Source: Gammaproteobacteria bacterium (lineage in GTDB: Bacteria; Pseudomonadota; Gammaproteobacteria; Steroidobacterales; Steroidobacteraceae). Taken from it: 15,068 bases of DNA. The notes beneath the pieces were generated by a model. The model searched no databases, was not told where the DNA came from, and saw nothing but the letters and a program-made list of their open reading frames with translations. Shown one piece after another: positions 1 to 7,299 of this stretch. Both the position numbers and the translations under genes were made by a program. The DNA is taken from contig PMMB01000295.1 of NCBI GenBank assembly GCA_003165495.1, positions 4,699-19,766 on the forward strand. The letters are read 5' to 3'. Within the stretch, counting starts at the first letter, position 1; every line of letters begins with the position of its first letter.

Positions 1-1808
1 GTGTTTCCCGAGGGTACTAGATCGATCACGCCGGCAAAAAGATCGGGCCGCTCGGTGAGTGATCGACCCATGGTAATGCCGCCGGCCGATCCGCCGATGA
101 TGAACAGCTTGTCCTTCGTCGTGGTGCCGCGCGCGATCAGGAGCTCGCTGCACGCAATGAGATCGCCCCACGTGTTGTGTTTGTTCGCGTCCTTGCCGCC
201 GAGGCGCCAGACTTCGCCCAATTCGCCGCCGCCCCGCACATGGCAAACCCCGTACGTAATGCCCTGACGCATGGCGGCCGCTCGGCGCACGCTAAAATCG
301 GCGAGTTCGGAGATGCCGTAGGAGCCGTAGGCTTCGATGATTGCGATCTGTGCACCCTTTGCCTCCTTGGGCTGGACCAGCGACAGCGGCACCGTCACGC
401 CGTCCTGCGCCGTTGCGTTGAGTTCGCTGACGATATAATTGGATGAGTCGATGTTGCCACGTGCACCGATCTTAAGATCAGTAAACGACTTATTGGAAGG
501 ATGGTACGCGTAAATGGTGGTCGGCACGACCCAGCTAGAGAGCTTGATGGTGACTCCGGACGCGCGTGAGTCCGAGAAGGCCTCGTCAATGTGTCCCTCG
601 AACGGCAGCGGGACTTCTTCGATGGTCTTCGTTCCGGTGGGAATGCGCAGCAACTGCGAATAGGCACCATGAAGTGCGAGCACATAAAGTGCGTCCGATC
701 CGACGTGAACCCCTTCAATCACGCGATCCGGCTGAGCCGGTACGAGTACTGAGGCCGACGACAGTTGCTGGCCAGCTTGTACCGATAGCACTTTGAACGT
801 CGGTGCATCTTTGTGCGAGACCAGAAAAATTTCCGATCCACGCATGTCCGCGGATGTCACGGCATCATCCCGCGTGATGAATTTCGTCCATGTGACTTTT
901 GGATCGCTCACGTTTGCGGCTGGTGCGAGCCACATTGCAAGCTCATTCTGCACACCGTTGATCGATAGCGCGGCCGCAACGGGCGCGCCGATGCTCATTG
1001 CGATCGCAGGAAACTCGGCCGGCTTGAATGCCGGACCATGGCCCACGGTAGAGCCCAATATGGCAACCGGCTCAGACTTCAAATTCCAGGCGTCCGCCGT
1101 CGTGTCTTTGTATTTGTCGGTTGGTGGGTCGTTCGCCGCGAGCTTTTTCAGGCGAACGAAATAGAGGATTTGCGAATCATCGCTCCAGGCGGTGGCGCCA
1201 AACTGAGCCCGATCGATAGGTCCGGCAACCTTCGCTCCGCTGACGGCGTCATAAACCGTCAACACCGCATCTTCTGAGCCCCCCTCAGAGATTCCGACGG
1301 CAACCTTGCCGCCATCGGGAGAAGCCAGGAAATAGTTGATGGCAAAGGGCTTGCCGCCATTGGCGGCGCGCAACGCGGCTACGTCGACGATCTTTCGCGT
1401 GCCCGAGCTGTCCGAAACGACGAGATCGAAATTATCGGCGCCAGGAACACGCTCTTCGTAAAATGCTCGGCCGCCGAACAGCACGTAGCCCTGAACCAGC
1501 CCAAAACTGGCAGAGAACTTGGCAACCTCGGTCTTGAGATGCGCGAGCGGCTTGATCGCGTCAAGCACGGACCGCGTGTAGGCGCCTTGCGCCTTCATCC
1601 AGGCAATCGTCGACACATCGAGCGCTTCCATATACCGATAGTTATCCGTGACCTTTCGGCCCCACAGTGTTTCGGTGACGGGTTTGAGCGGAGCCGCGGG
1701 AGGTGTATTTTGAGGGCTGGCTGGCGCAAGTGTAGTGTCGCTCGCGGCCCAGCCCTGAAAACCGACGAGCAAGACTGCCCCAAGCAGAATGAGTTTGGCA
1801 TCACGCAT
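1..1808 (-). CDS. Prolyl oligopeptidase family (S9A) serine peptidase, exported, C-terminus cut by window edge
   Basis: Serine peptidase of the prolyl oligopeptidase family, which cleaves peptides after proline or related residues. The ATG at 1808 follows a good ribosome site (AAGGA, 7 nt). Residues 1-22 form a Sec signal peptide (charged start, then LILLGAVLLVGF, then AA), so the enzyme is probably periplasmic. From about residue 40 the stretch TLWGRKVTDNYRYME matches the start of the S9A beta-propeller domain. The frame stays open to base 1, giving about 602 residues. The nucleophile motif GGSAGG is present with Ser574, preceded by KLFII. The catalytic Asp and His and roughly the last 100-130 residues of a typical protein of about 700 residues lie outside the window. 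It lies 86 bp after sorB in the same direction, but no functional link is evident. The family call is firm; the substrate is unknown. Confidence 0.93.
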   Translation of the reverse strand, partial: MRDAKLILLGAVLLVGFQGWAASDTTLAPASPQNTPPAAPLKPVTETLWGRKVTDNYRYMEALDVSTIAWMKAQGAYTRSVLDAIKPLAHLKTEVAKFSASFGLVQGYVLFGGRAFYEERVPGADNFDLVVSDSSGTRKIVDVAALRAANGGKPFAINYFLASPDGGKVAVGISEGGSEDAVLTVYDAVSGAKVAGPIDRAQFGATAWSDDSQILYFVRLKKLAANDPPTDKYKDTTADAWNLKSEPVAILGSTVGHGPAFKPAEFPAIAMSIGAPVAAALSINGVQNELAMWLAPAANVSDPKVTWTKFITRDDAVTSADMRGSEIFLVSHKDAPTFKVLSVQAGQQLSSASVLVPAQPDRVIEGVHVGSDALYVLALHGAYSQLLRIPTGTKTIEEVPLPFEGHIDEAFSDSRASGVTIKLSSWVVPTTIYAYHPSNKSFTDLKIGARGNIDSSNYIVSELNATAQDGVTVPLSLVQPKEAKGAQIAIIEAYGSYGISELADFSVRRAAAMRQGITYGVCHVRGGGELGEVWRLGGKDANKHNTWGDLIACSELLIARGTTTKDKLFIIGGSAGGITMGRSLTERPDLFAGVIDLVPSGN

Positions 1809-1894
1809 CTTTAGATCCTTCGGGAACGAACGCCGCACACAATTCTACGGTGAAGCCTGTGAGGCAACAAGCCAGCTCTCGCGGCATCGGTCCG

Positions 1895-2188
1895 CTATTT
1901 GGTCCCATACTGCTGAGTGAGGTAATCAACGATCGGAGCGACGTCATTTTCCGGAATGGGAGCACCCATGACCTTCATCATCTTGCGAACTTCCGCGTCC
2001 CAGGCGGCGCGGGCGAGGAATGACGAATTCATGACAATGTAGTCCAGGCTATGGCACGTGGAACAGCGCAATTGGACGAGAGCGGTCTGTGCGCCGGTCG
2101 CGAGTTGGATGGACGATTCGCCGCCATACGCCGACATCGCGAGACAGCTGAAGAGCAGCGCCGGTCCGAATCTCTTTTTTATGTTCAC
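1895..2188 (-). CDS. sorB: Sulfite dehydrogenase cytochrome c subunit SorB
   Basis: Small periplasmic c-type cytochrome of 97 residues that would accept electrons from the molybdenum subunit SorA and pass them to the respiratory chain. Residues 1-22 are a Sec signal peptide (MNIKKRFGPALLFSCLAMSA). There is one haem-binding motif, CSTCH, at residues 42-46. The axial methionine is probably one of Met70, Met71 or Met74 in the stretch KMMKVMGAPI. The tail with IVDYLTQQYG is usual for this cytochrome type. The size fits the roughly 9-kDa mature SorB of known SorAB enzymes. The start lies only 10 bp after the sorA stop, so the two are almost certainly one operon in the canonical sorA-sorB order. 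As a lone sequence it could be any mono-haem cytochrome c; the neighbour decides the call. Confidence 0.9.
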   Translation of the reverse strand: MNIKKRFGPALLFSCLAMSAYGGESSIQLATGAQTALVQLRCSTCHSLDYIVMNSSFLARAAWDAEVRKMMKVMGAPIPENDVAPIVDYLTQQYGTK

Positions 2189-2198
2189 GCCGCAATCC

Positions 2199-3407
2199 TC
2201 AGACGATGTCGATCACGATCGTCTGTACGACGTTGTTATGATAACCCGCCCCATTGAAAATGAGCTCGGACGGTTGCGACGTGCCCTGTGAGTTGCTCGC
2301 GCGCGCCATTACGGACACGCGGCCGGCAGCTCGCGGCACGTACGTGAACTGCCATGTGCGGAACGAATACTTTCCGTGGTTCTCGCCAAGCTCGGCGCTT
2401 TGCCAGCTGCGCCCTTCGTCAACGGATACGTCCACGGCTCGAATGCCGTACCCGCCGTCCCACGCAATGCCTTTGATCAAGACCGGTTGGTCAGCCGCAA
2501 ACCGCCGCCCGTCGCCGACATTGGTCATGAGAGAGCTGACGAGAATCTCGGTGATCGGCGTGGTCGTTTCCGATTCCTGCGAAGTGAATCGATCGATGAT
2601 CGGAAATTTACCCTTCGGAATGCGATAGGCCGTGTTCATCCAAAAGCTGGCGAGCGGCTGCGACAGCGCACGAATGCTGACAACCTGTTTCATCCAATAG
2701 GTAGCCGTCCATCCCGGCACCACGATGCGCGCCGGAAACCCATTCCAGTGAGGAAGCGGAGCGCCGTTCATTTCATACGCAATCAACGTGTTCTCATCCA
2801 TCGCCTTCCAGGCCGGAATGCTCTTTGCAAAAACCGGAGTACCCTCGAGTGGTGCGCGGTCGCTGCCGTTGAAGGCGATCTCCACGGCGTCTTTTTTTAA
2901 ACCGGCCCGCGCGAGAATGTCCTTCAACCGCGCGCCTTTCCAGCGTGCATTGCCCATCGCGCCGTATCCCCACTCCACTCCGGGAACGTGCGGTTCCGAG
3001 AAACCGCGCCGATTACCGGCGCATTGGCAGACGGCCACGAGTTCTACGGGCTCGAAGTCGTGCTTCAACTGGTCCATGGTGAGCTCGAATCCCCGCTCGG
3101 CAGCCTCCCCGCCGACATGGAGGCGCCACGAATCGGCGTCGATGTGCGGGATATTCGAAAGATGCCACCGAACGAAGAATCGATCGTTGGGCGTGATGAC
3201 ATCGTCCAAGTATTGCACCGGCGATTCATAATTCGGGGGTCGGAAAGACCGCTTGATGAGGGGTTGCTTGCCGGGCAGCGTGTCGCGGACAGCGGAATCC
3301 ACGGTTCCTTGTGGTAGTTCCGCTCGCGCCCGACGCGCCATCACCCCCGCGTTGGCGAGCGCGATGCCGCCGGCTACCGTGCGTAGGAATGAACGCCTAG
3401 TCGGCAT
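2199..3407 (-). CDS. sorA: Sulfite dehydrogenase (sulfite:cytochrome c) molybdopterin subunit SorA
   Basis: Molybdenum enzyme of the sulfite oxidase family that oxidises sulfite to sulfate in the periplasm. It has 402 residues and starts with a twin-arginine signal (RRSFLR at 4-9, hydrophobic stretch, then ARRARAE to residue 30), so it is exported folded with its cofactor. The molybdenum-ligating cysteine is Cys129 in CQCAGNRR, the family hallmark. Arg80 and His82 in VRWHLSNIP match the active-site Arg and His of bacterial SorA, and Tyr211 in IAYEMNG matches the conserved active-site Tyr. The C-terminal part from about residue 285 to 400 fits the Mo-co dimerisation domain. No haem-b5 domain is present, as expected for the bacterial type with a separate cytochrome. 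A related role on another oxo-anion or S-oxide cannot be excluded, but sorB directly downstream favours sulfite. Confidence 0.92.
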   Translation of the reverse strand: MPTRRSFLRTVAGGIALANAGVMARRARAELPQGTVDSAVRDTLPGKQPLIKRSFRPPNYESPVQYLDDVITPNDRFFVRWHLSNIPHIDADSWRLHVGGEAAERGFELTMDQLKHDFEPVELVAVCQCAGNRRGFSEPHVPGVEWGYGAMGNARWKGARLKDILARAGLKKDAVEIAFNGSDRAPLEGTPVFAKSIPAWKAMDENTLIAYEMNGAPLPHWNGFPARIVVPGWTATYWMKQVVSIRALSQPLASFWMNTAYRIPKGKFPIIDRFTSQESETTTPITEILVSSLMTNVGDGRRFAADQPVLIKGIAWDGGYGIRAVDVSVDEGRSWQSAELGENHGKYSFRTWQFTYVPRAAGRVSVMARASNSQGTSQPSELIFNGAGYHNNVVQTIVIDIV

Positions 3408-3493
3408 AGGAATTGCCCAGGTCTATCGTCGAGAAACCAGCTATTAAGATATACCGTCGTCGGCTCACTGCATATCCCTTCCTATGATCCGAA

Positions 3494-3533
3494 GAGCCAA
3501 TCGGCTCCTCACCCCCGCCAAACCGCTTGGCGG
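3494..3533. other. Two small hairpins between the DCC-LMF gene and sorA
   Basis: Two perfect inverted repeats lie back to back: GAGCC-AATC-GGCTC at 3494-3507 and CCGCCAA-ACCGC-TTGGCGG at 3515-3533. They sit just after the stop of the DCC-LMF gene (3550) and before the sorA promoter region. Neither is followed by a T run on either strand, so they are not standard intrinsic terminators. They may be transcript 3' structures. Confidence 0.35.
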
Positions 3534-3549
3534 CAAAACCCACGGTCGG

Positions 3550-5397
3550 TCATCCCCGATTCGAATCCGGCCGTGGTGCAGTCTCGTGATCTGTGACGCG
3601 CCTGAAGTCGGCCGCGCTGACCTGTGGAAAGTACACTCCCTCCGGCCGGCGTACCCACCACTGACCTGTCAGTACGTGCGTGCGTCGATTCGCGAAACGA
3701 TAGTCGTAGAGTTGTGCTCGCACATATTTGGGAGGGCCATCGGCAAACGGATTGGAATCTAACAACGCCAGCACGGACGGACTTCCTTCGAGCAAGCGCC
3801 ACATCAGGCTTACCATCCAGGGGTTGTCACGTATGTTGCCGAGAGCGGCGAACCACATTTGCCAGTCAAGCCGTGGCTGGTGCGGGATGTTCCACAACGC
3901 AGGCCTGGATAGCGGCCCCGGTTTGTAGCGGAAAACATATTCGCGCCAATCTTTCCCGTCAGCCGAACCTTCGATCACGATCTCAGGTCGAGTGGTTGTC
4001 ATTACGGCGAATAGCCCATAGGCATTGACGATCAACAATGGCGAGACAGCCTCAGTAAGAGTACCGAGCACAGGCAAATCCGAACGCGTCAACGTCTGCC
4101 AGATCCGGTTCACGCCGACCGGCACTACGATAAATGCGAGCGCTATGGCGATGACGGTTGCCGTGCGTCCTGGGTGCCGCACACGCATTTGCGCTCGCGA
4201 ATCCAACCGCCGCGGGACTAAGCGGCGCAGCGCTGCGTCATCGAACAGAAACACGCACAACAGCATTGTGAGCAAATTGAAGAAGTTGTAGTTACCGGTC
4301 AGCACGATCAGTGATTGCAACAGCAGCACGCAGCATGCAGCAACGGCCCGTAATCGTCGCGGCAGGAAGATCAGAAACACAGTGCCTAGCTCGACGACCA
4401 AAGTGGCGGCTGTTCCTCCGATGAGGAGCCAGGGCGGCAGTTGCGCGGCATACCACGCCACTGGGGTCGGCAGCGGTTGCGTCCAGAAATGATACTCGAG
4501 GGCCGTTAAGTCGTGCCACGTGGGGTCGCCGGACAGCAACTTCACGACGCCCGCCAGAAACAGGTAGCGAAAGACCAACCAGCGGTAGAGCCAGACGACT
4601 ATCCTCGATCCACTCGTAAGGAACATGGCCAAAAATCCCACCTCGAGCAGCAGCGTGTCCCACTGGAAGCTCATGAAGCTCTGCCCGGCATAGACATAGG
4701 AGAGGTAGAGCGCGAACAGACCAAAGAGCGCAGGCCGTGTCCACCTGTCCACGACGACAAGCAATCCCAGTACGGCGCCAACGACCGTACCTGCGACTAA
4801 CGCGGTGTCGCTCGAGTTCACCCAGAACAGCGAGGGCAGTAATCGATACGCCGAAATGCCAAGAGTATGGCGTGCTGCCTCAAGGTAGTCGCCCACCGGT
4901 AGGATCCCGGCATGGCCGATCAATCCCAGGATCTGCACGCCGAGCGACGCAAACGCTGCGACATAGACCGCACCAAACAGCCGTAGGAAAACCCAGCTCA
5001 CCAGCGCGTAGCGCTCCGCCCGGAGCGTAGGTCCCCATAGAAGTTTCGTGAGGCGGCTAAGTAGACATCGCCGGCGAGCGAGGAATGCGTACGCCCATTC
5101 GCTCATCGCCGCGAAACCCGGTACGTGTAAGTAGCACCACCACCAAGCTGTGCGTCCCGGCGCATGACTCAGAAGGCGGAATGTTGCGGCCGCGCCTGAA
5201 TACACGTGCCCATCGGGTTCGATAAATTGAATGGCTCCCTGAAACAACTCCAGTGAGATCGTTGGAAAATCTGTCGCGGCCTCCTGGTACGGGCGGTAAA
5301 CGACGCGCTCGCTAGTCAGCTCGTGCCAATAGTTCACCCAGTAGCGGCAGATGGTGCAGTCGCCGTCGTAAACCAGTGTGGGAAGCCCCTGTGACAT
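3550..5397 (-). CDS. Fusion of DCC-type thiol-redox domain (DUF393) with lipase maturation factor-like membrane protein
   Basis: A 615-residue, two-part protein. Residues 1 to about 120 are a DCC (DUF393, YuxK-like) thioredoxin-fold domain, shown by VYDGDCTIC near the N-terminus with the Cys14-x-x-Cys17 pair. From about 130 to the end it follows the lipase maturation factor (LMF1) family: several membrane segments, QWDTLLLEVGF at 245-255, GDPTWHDLTALEYHFWTQPL at 290-309, GNYNFFNLL at 368-376, and the C-terminal PHQPRLDWQMWFAALG (505-520) and GQWWVRRPEGVYFP (578-591). In animals LMF1 helps lipases fold in the ER and has been linked to redox balance; the bacterial role is not established. A joined CxxC domain suggests a disulfide or other redox task, which is inference. 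The start has AGGTGAG 11 nt upstream. Residues after about 600 look like unconserved tail. Confidence 0.9.
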   Translation of the reverse strand: MSQGLPTLVYDGDCTICRYWVNYWHELTSERVVYRPYQEAATDFPTISLELFQGAIQFIEPDGHVYSGAAATFRLLSHAPGRTAWWWCYLHVPGFAAMSEWAYAFLARRRCLLSRLTKLLWGPTLRAERYALVSWVFLRLFGAVYVAAFASLGVQILGLIGHAGILPVGDYLEAARHTLGISAYRLLPSLFWVNSSDTALVAGTVVGAVLGLLVVVDRWTRPALFGLFALYLSYVYAGQSFMSFQWDTLLLEVGFLAMFLTSGSRIVVWLYRWLVFRYLFLAGVVKLLSGDPTWHDLTALEYHFWTQPLPTPVAWYAAQLPPWLLIGGTAATLVVELGTVFLIFLPRRLRAVAACCVLLLQSLIVLTGNYNFFNLLTMLLCVFLFDDAALRRLVPRRLDSRAQMRVRHPGRTATVIAIALAFIVVPVGVNRIWQTLTRSDLPVLGTLTEAVSPLLIVNAYGLFAVMTTTRPEIVIEGSADGKDWREYVFRYKPGPLSRPALWNIPHQPRLDWQMWFAALGNIRDNPWMVSLMWRLLEGSPSVLALLDSNPFADGPPKYVRAQLYDYRFANRRTHVLTGQWWVRRPEGVYFPQVSAADFRRVTDHETAPRPDSNRG

Positions 5398-5720
5398 TCG
5401 TCGCGCTCACCTACCGATGGATCGCTCTTTTTCGATACACTCAACCGACAGATTCGCGCCGATTGTCTCACTTGATCAAGTATCCGGAAACCCTCCATGA
5501 GCCGTTCTTCTCTCGAAGCGGCGTGACGGTTTCGATTGCGCTGTCCCGCCTCCGCTACACCGTGCTTCCGACGGTGGCACCACCCGCGTCACAGTTCGTC
5601 CTCGTCACAGGTGAGAAAAATTGGAGAGGACGGGAGTTTTTATCATCTGACATCCGTCGTTGATTGCTTGATCATCGTGTCAGAGCTTTCATGATGGGGG
5701 ATGATAGGAGATCGCTGCCA
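5398..5720. promoter_or_regulatory. Divergent intergenic region with a 10-bp palindrome
   Basis: These 323 bases separate the divergent DCC-LMF and HAD phosphatase genes, so they should hold promoters for both. A perfect palindrome, CTTGATCAAG, lies at 5471-5480, and a related half, GCTTGATCAT, at 5666-5675. They could be an operator pair, but nothing in the sequence ties them to a regulator. A 95-codon open frame across 5376-5663 on the plus strand has no family features and overlaps the start of the fusion gene; I do not treat it as real. Confidence 0.3.
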
Positions 5721-6551
5721 ATGACCGAAACACCGCTCAAACATTACTTGCTGGCCTCTGACTTTGACCAAACTCTGAGTTTCAAAGATTCGGGACTCGT
5801 GTTGAGCGAATTGCTGGGCGTATCTGGATTTGAGGATCGTGTTGCGGGCCTTGCCCGTAGCAATCTCGTGCAGCAGGGCGGCGAGCTAGCCTATTTGATC
5901 CGTCACGATCCAGAATTTCGCGGCGTCCGTCGTGAACATCTGGTGGAGGCCGGTCGTCACGTTCGTCTCAAGAGCGCCATTCCGGCGCTGGTTGACTTCA
6001 TGGGGCGAGGCACGGAAGGGTATCGCTTTTCCTTTTTCGTCATATCCGCTGCGCCGCGCGAAATCGTCGTCTCAGCGCTGGCCGGCGTGATACCTCCCGA
6101 ACACATTTATGGCACCGAGCTGGAATTCGACGCCCATTCAGGTGAAGTGCGTGCCATCAAACGCGTGCCCGCCGGCTATGGAAAGGTGTCGGTAATCGAG
6201 GAACTCGAGCATCGATTGGGAGTTACACCGGATCGCATGATCTATGTCGGCGACGGCAGTTCCGACGTTCATGTGATGCTGCACGTCAACAACCATGACG
6301 GGTTCACGATTGCTGTTTCTGAAAACAAGCAGCTCGCGCGGATTGCCAAGAGCACGGTGATCAGCGAGAACGCATTCAGCATCATGGTGCCGATTCTCGA
6401 TCAACTGCTGCACTGGCGAACCGGGGACATTCGGGAATTGTTTGAATCCTACGGACTGACGCTGCACGAGTGGGAAAAGGACCGAACGGATCGCGTGAAA
6501 ATCAGTGAAATCTTGTCCTTTGATGCGCGCGCGGATGCCGAAGCAGTATGA
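5721..6551 (+). CDS. HAD-superfamily phosphatase (SerB/HAD-IB-like)
   Basis: Haloacid dehalogenase-type phosphohydrolase of 276 residues, cytoplasmic. All four motifs are visible: motif I DFDQT with the nucleophile Asp14 and acid/base Asp16; motif II Ser109 in FVISAAP; motif III Lys155 in GYGKVSV; motif IV GDGSSD at 177-182. The layout, with a helical cap between motifs I and II, resembles phosphoserine phosphatase and HAD-IB enzymes, but the substrate cannot be read. I chose ATG 5721 because AGGAG lies 10 nt upstream and motif I then falls at the usual distance from the N-terminus. Earlier in-frame starts at 5664 (TTG) and 5691 (ATG) lack a good ribosome site. The stop overlaps the start of the next gene (ATGA), so the two are probably translationally coupled. 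Confidence 0.9.
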   Translation: MTETPLKHYLLASDFDQTLSFKDSGLVLSELLGVSGFEDRVAGLARSNLVQQGGELAYLIRHDPEFRGVRREHLVEAGRHVRLKSAIPALVDFMGRGTEGYRFSFFVISAAPREIVVSALAGVIPPEHIYGTELEFDAHSGEVRAIKRVPAGYGKVSVIEELEHRLGVTPDRMIYVGDGSSDVHVMLHVNNHDGFTIAVSENKQLARIAKSTVISENAFSIMVPILDQLLHWRTGDIRELFESYGLTLHEWEKDRTDRVKISEILSFDARADAEAV

Positions 6552-6781
6552 GTCATGTCGGAATCGAGTTATTGGGGTGGGGGGCAACCGCAGTCTTTGT
6601 GGGATCGTACTTCTTCCCACGCCCATCCCTACTGCGCGGCGTGCAAATGTTTGGGGCGCTGCTCTGGGTGACCTATGGCGTACTGATAAACGCATCACCG
6701 GTTATTGTCGCTAATGCGCTGGTGTTTTCCGCGGCTGCATGGACCACGTTTCGCAAGGTGTCCACACCCAAGATCCTGTAG
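6548..6781 (+). CDS. Small inner-membrane protein, SemiSWEET/YgjV/CBU_0592-like
   Basis: A 77-residue hydrophobic protein that starts inside the stop codon of the HAD phosphatase gene (ATGA overlap). It has two to three predicted membrane segments: about 6-23 (LLGWGATAVFVGSYFF), 30-47 (GVQMFGALLWVTYGVLI) and 51-68 (PVIVANALVFSAAAWTTF). The pattern GW...G near the start, LLWVTYG in the middle and P-V-I-V-A-N in the last helix resembles single-unit SWEET/PQ-loop transporters and also the short YgjV and CBU_0592-type proteins. The PQ pair typical of SemiSWEET is missing, so sugar transport is not supported. The tight overlap suggests it works with, or is regulated with, the phosphatase. The family assignment is uncertain; a real membrane-protein gene is likely. 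Confidence 0.75.
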   Translation: MSHVGIELLGWGATAVFVGSYFFPRPSLLRGVQMFGALLWVTYGVLINASPVIVANALVFSAAAWTTFRKVSTPKIL

Positions 6782-6783
6782 TG

Positions 6784-6845
6784 CGAGCGCTCGTCGCGGT
6801 GTACTGTGAATGTCTCGTTTGGGTCAAACGTACCGCTTAAAAGCG
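6784..6845. other. Short inverted repeats between convergent genes
   Basis: The 82-bp gap between the convergent plus-strand membrane gene and minus-strand secreted-protein gene holds three small inverted repeats: CGAGCGCTCG (6784-6793), CGTTTG-GGT-CAAACG (6816-6830) and CGCTT-AA-AAGCG (6834-6845). No T run follows any of them, so termination here would be weak or Rho-dependent. The position between convergent genes is the main reason to list them. Confidence 0.3.
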
Positions 6846-6863
6846 CGATCCGCGTCGTTACCC

Positions 6864-7064
6864 CTACGTGGCTCGCCGTCCCTCGACGATTACCTCAACG
6901 ACCCCGCGAACGTTTTGTTCTTGGGTAACCGAGACCGTCCCTACTGCCCCTGCGGGCTGATCGGCGATCGCCGGCACCGGTAGCGCGAACGCTGCAAAAA
7001 CAGCCGCAAATTGGCTGAAAGCTGCAAAAACAGCCGCAAAAGTGTAAATAATATTACTGCGCAT
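6864..7064 (-). CDS. Small secreted protein of unknown function with duplicated signal-peptide core
   Basis: A 66-residue protein I do not recognise. GGAG lies 8 nt before the ATG at 7064, which supports a real start. Residues 1-35 look like a long Sec signal peptide ending PAIA before DQPAG, leaving a mature peptide of about 32 residues rich in Val, Glu and Gly. The hydrophobic core contains FAAVFAAF twice, caused by a 20-bp exact DNA repeat with 30-bp period (6991-7010 and 7021-7040). The mature end, GVVEVIVEGRR, faintly recalls the start of some TonB-dependent receptors, so this could be a remnant, but the ribosome site and signal peptide favour a small functional gene. It is convergent with the HAD operon and stands alone. 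Confidence 0.6.
   Translation of the reverse strand: MRSNIIYTFAAVFAAFSQFAAVFAAFALPVPAIADQPAGAVGTVSVTQEQNVRGVVEVIVEGRRAT
6991..7040. repeat. Direct repeat, 20-bp identical units with 30-bp period
   Basis: The sequence GCTGCAAAAACAGCCGCAAA occurs at 6991-7010 and again at 7021-7040, separated by TTGGCTGAAA. The period is a multiple of three, so the duplication keeps the minus-strand reading frame and doubles FAAVFAAF in the signal peptide. Confidence 0.9.
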
Positions 7065-7299
7065 GCGTAGTGCTCCACGGAAACCCGATGAACTGTCGCA
7101 GGCCTACTCTACGTCGGTATAGGTGGCCATTGAGCGTGCACGGCTCGTGCAAGCGAGGTTGAAAGACATCGATTCTGTCACGAAATCGCCGGAATCATTG
7201 GGCTGCGGGTGCCGACGTCAATAATCCCTGTCACAAGCCGGCGGGGGCTGGCGGACAATATCGTGGCGGAAGCACAGGCGGCGATTTTCGTACGACGCT

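Noticed and set aside
2254..3317. Several plus-strand frames of 100-174 codons opposite sorA
   Set aside because: They are shadows of the sorA coding frame, whose active-site motifs are unmistakable.
3550..3590. Sequence ATTCGAAT with flanking C/G near the end of the DCC-LMF gene, like a tRNA T-arm
   Set aside because: The 5-bp T stem does not pair, and no anticodon or acceptor arm can be formed nearby. It only gives the protein tail its PDSNRG ending.
5376..5663. Plus-strand open frame of 95 codons in the divergent region
   Set aside because: It overlaps the start of the fusion gene, has no ribosome site, and its composition is not protein-like.
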